A stretch of 6,877 bases of DNA from Ignavibacteriales bacterium (GTDB lineage Bacteria > Bacteroidota > Ignavibacteria > T3Sed10-11), in the NCBI GenBank assembly GCA_003560935.1, contig PWJF01000074.1:1-6877 (forward strand), given 5' to 3'. The notes under the pieces are model-generated. The model did not search any database and was not told the DNA's origin. It was given only the letters and a program-made list of their open reading frames with translations. The first letter of the stretch is position 1. Every line of letters begins with the position of its first letter. The position numbers were made by a program, and so were the translations under genes. Below are positions 5,371 to 6,877 of this stretch, piece by piece.

Positions 5371-6063
5371 TCACTTTTTATTATATAGGTATATCCGTTC
5401 AACCGGTTTAAAATCCAATTTCTGTGCGAGCTTTATCGATGCTTGATTCGATTCTTCGGCACCCCAGACCGGGCGCTTTCCTTTTCCGTTCATGTAGTCG
5501 ATCATGAAGCAGACGGTTCGTGCGGCATATCCTTTGTTTCGGTACGATTCAACAGTATCGATTGAAATATCCCACAGCGTTTCAGTTTCTGCAGCTGCAT
5601 AACAAAATGAAACCGGTTTGTTGCCGGTAAAGAATGCGGCAATCGGAGAATCAAGCATCGCGTCATATAATTCGTTCCGAAGTTCGTTCGGAATATGATC
5701 CGATACGGACAGTTCGTCATTCTCCAAAAATCGAATTAGATCATCGGAGGTATGTATTTGAGGCAATTCCCCGGATAGAACATGAATATAAGCGGGCGAC
5801 TGTCGCCACTCTTTAAGAACATTTTCAACATACCGGTAATTCTCCTCAAAGGTTATCACACGGAGATTTCCACCGTCTTCCGTTATGGCTTCATGTACCA
5901 GTTCGGTGCCGGGTTTTCCGATAACGCACGTCAAACCGTTTGTCGGATGCTGAATTATAAAAGAAGACATATTATGATCGTCGTCACTATATATACGCCC
6001 TTGTCCGGATAATATCATCCATCGTGCATATATCCACCGCGGAATATCGGGAAGTTGCGTCAC
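5371..6063 (-). CDS. GNAT family N-acetyltransferase
   Basis: 230 residues from GTG 6063. The C-terminal third is a GNAT domain: FFTGNKPVSFCYAAAETETLWDISIDTV carries the two central strands, followed by ESYRNKGYAARTV (172-184), with the acetyl-CoA loop RNKGYA at 175-180, and then NQASIKLAQKLDFKPV (206-221). The N-terminal 130 residues are not similar to the other acetyltransferase and probably form a separate lobe, as in GNAT proteins of this longer type. The start is chosen by a GAGGAG Shine-Dalgarno 8 bases upstream; a GTG at 6087 is also in frame but lies before that site. The gene lies 58 bases after the RidA-family gene and directly abuts the next GNAT gene. Substrate unknown. Confidence 0.85.
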   Translation of the reverse strand: MTQLPDIPRWIYARWMILSGQGRIYSDDDHNMSSFIIQHPTNGLTCVIGKPGTELVHEAITEDGGNLRVITFEENYRYVENVLKEWRQSPAYIHVLSGELPQIHTSDDLIRFLENDELSVSDHIPNELRNELYDAMLDSPIAAFFTGNKPVSFCYAAAETETLWDISIDTVESYRNKGYAARTVCFMIDYMNGKGKRPVWGAEESNQASIKLAQKLDFKPVERIYLYNKK

Positions 6064-6071
6064 AATTTTTG

Positions 6072-6077
6072 CTCCTC
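6072..6077 (-). promoter_or_regulatory. Ribosome binding site that sets the GNAT start
   Basis: GAGGAG on the minus strand stands 8 bases before GTG 6063, an ideal spacing. This favours GTG 6063 over the more distal in-frame GTG 6087. Confidence 0.6.
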
Positions 6078-6121
6078 GTACACCCACCGGTCATAGCTCC
6101 ATTCTGTACATGAATAATAAA

Positions 6122-6517
6122 CTATGCATCGTTTTCAACAACTGCATCGGCTTCTATCTCGACAAGTATAGCGGGCGAAATTAATCGCTTCACTTCAACC
6201 ATTGCCGATGCCGGTTTAATACCTTTAAAAACCTCTCCATGAGCTTTTGCGATCTTCTCCCAATCATCGATGTTAGTAACATACACACGCGTTCTTACAA
6301 CCTCCTCTACTCGTGCACCCGCCCGCTCGAGAGCGGATTTTATGTTTTTCAACACCTGTACAGTCTGCAAATAAGGATCTCCCGCACCGACAATATTCCC
6401 CTCAGTGTCGGTTGCGGTCGTTCCGGAGATATACACAAATTGTCCAACCCGCACTGCCCGCGAATATCCAAAAACCGGCTCCCACGGTGCGCCGCTCTCG
6501 AATGTTTGTCTTTTCAT
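6122..6517 (-). CDS. RidA family (YjgF/YER057c/UK114) protein lacking the catalytic arginine
   Basis: 131 residues, the full family length, forming the chorismate-mutase-like trimer fold. Seen: SRAVRVGQFVYISGTTATD (19-37), GAGDPYLQTVQVLKNIKSALERAG (44-67), VVRTRVYVTNIDDWEKIAKAHGEVF (73-97), then KPASAMVEVKRL (101-112) and LVEIEADAVV (118-127). Classical RidA deaminates reactive enamine/imine intermediates such as 2-aminoacrylate, using an arginine at position 105 in E. coli, within PARS. Here that position is S104 in KPASA. Imine deaminase activity is therefore unlikely, as for other Rid subgroups without the arginine, whose role is unknown. A good ribosome binding site (GGA of AAGGAAAGGA, 8 bases from ATG) supports the start. 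First gene of the probable three-gene operon. Confidence 0.92.
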   Translation of the reverse strand: MKRQTFESGAPWEPVFGYSRAVRVGQFVYISGTTATDTEGNIVGAGDPYLQTVQVLKNIKSALERAGARVEEVVRTRVYVTNIDDWEKIAKAHGEVFKGIKPASAMVEVKRLISPAILVEIEADAVVENDA

Positions 6518-6700
6518 GAGGTTGGTCCTTTCCTTGGTGAATACATAAATGAAAAATACTAAAAAAATCTTGATTTTATAAGTTATTCCTGAATATATTT
6601 ATAGGCTTTCAGTCCATCCGGTACATTCAGAAACGAGATCATACTATGAAAACGTGTATTTGGTGTAATCAACGCTCAGGAGTTTTCGAATACTTTTCTT

Positions 6701-6877
6701 TTAATCACGGAACCGGATAACTTGCCCCTGGATTGTCACCTTAGAAAACCCGGGAGAAAATAACACAGCCGCCAACGAGGTGCCGGGCATAACCGGGCCG
6801 CTCCAACCGGTTTCATCCCGGTTGCCAATCATGAATAAACCAGCGATCACCCCCGTATACCCGATCGAAGTGAAAAA
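6701..6877 (-). CDS. 3' end of an unrecognised gene
   Basis: An open frame runs from the right edge to TAA at 6703-6701, giving the last 58 residues of a protein cut by the window. It begins with a hydrophobic, glycine-rich stretch (IGYTGVIAGLFMIG) followed by NRDETGWSGPVMPGTSLAAVLFSPG and ends KVTIQGQVIRFRD. I do not recognise a family. An in-frame ATG at residue 16 means a shorter, complete ORF cannot be excluded. It lies 183 bases upstream of the RidA gene on the same strand. That gap is AT-rich and holds no clear terminator. Confidence 0.45.
   Translation of the reverse strand, partial: FFTSIGYTGVIAGLFMIGNRDETGWSGPVMPGTSLAAVLFSPGFSKVTIQGQVIRFRD

Noticed and set aside
6549..6581. 10-codon plus-strand ORF beginning MKNTKK
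   Set aside because: Too short, in AT-rich sequence, no ribosome binding site.
6646..6720. 24-codon plus-strand ORF beginning MKTCIWCNQRSG
   Set aside because: The CxxC motif is attractive, but the ORF is short, lacks a ribosome binding site and overlaps the end of the minus-strand partial gene.

Overview
This is a bacterial segment of moderate GC content. It holds ordinary metabolic genes, one tRNA, and two features that do not look routine. I cannot name the lineage. Some genes have a clear Shine-Dalgarno sequence (the betaine methyltransferase locus, the RidA-family gene, the first acetyltransferase). Others have none visible (the PLP enzyme, the glyoxalase-fold protein, the TM2 protein). 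The remains of a glycine-to-betaine methylation pathway suggest a lineage that lives, or once lived, in a salty habitat. This is inference, not a taxonomic call.

Left part, plus strand: a 233-base leader with two adjacent GC-rich hairpins precedes a complete trans-sulfuration-family PLP enzyme (234-1439). A 173-base gap follows, containing an 8-codon ORF with a good ribosome binding site. Next come the remains of a fused glycine/sarcosine plus sarcosine/dimethylglycine N-methyltransferase (1613-2570). The two halves were joined without a stop codon. Each half has lost its middle, and the reading frame is also broken at a run of six G. The intact enzyme would have made glycine betaine from glycine using S-adenosylmethionine.

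Middle, minus strand: a ring-cleaving-dioxygenase-like protein of the glyoxalase (VOC) superfamily (2642-3595) converges on the broken methyltransferase. Upstream of it lies tRNA-Pro(UGG) (3902-3976, minus). Directly 3' of the tRNA are two tandem 96-bp units that repeat the last 17 bases of the tRNA plus one more. This layout closely resembles the tyrT/rtT repeat array of E. coli, but on a different tRNA and with a different unit. A 39-codon ORF resembling a beta-propeller C-terminus lies just 5' of the tRNA and overlaps its likely promoter.

Right part, minus strand: a zinc-ribbon/TM2 membrane protein (4192-4581). Then, reading with transcription, a RidA-family protein (6517-6122), a GNAT acetyltransferase (6063-5371) and a second, RimJ/RimL-like GNAT acetyltransferase (5368-4820). 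The spacing of these three suggests one operon. The window ends in the 3' end of an unrecognised minus-strand gene (6701 to the edge). There is no integrase, transposase, CRISPR array or rRNA.
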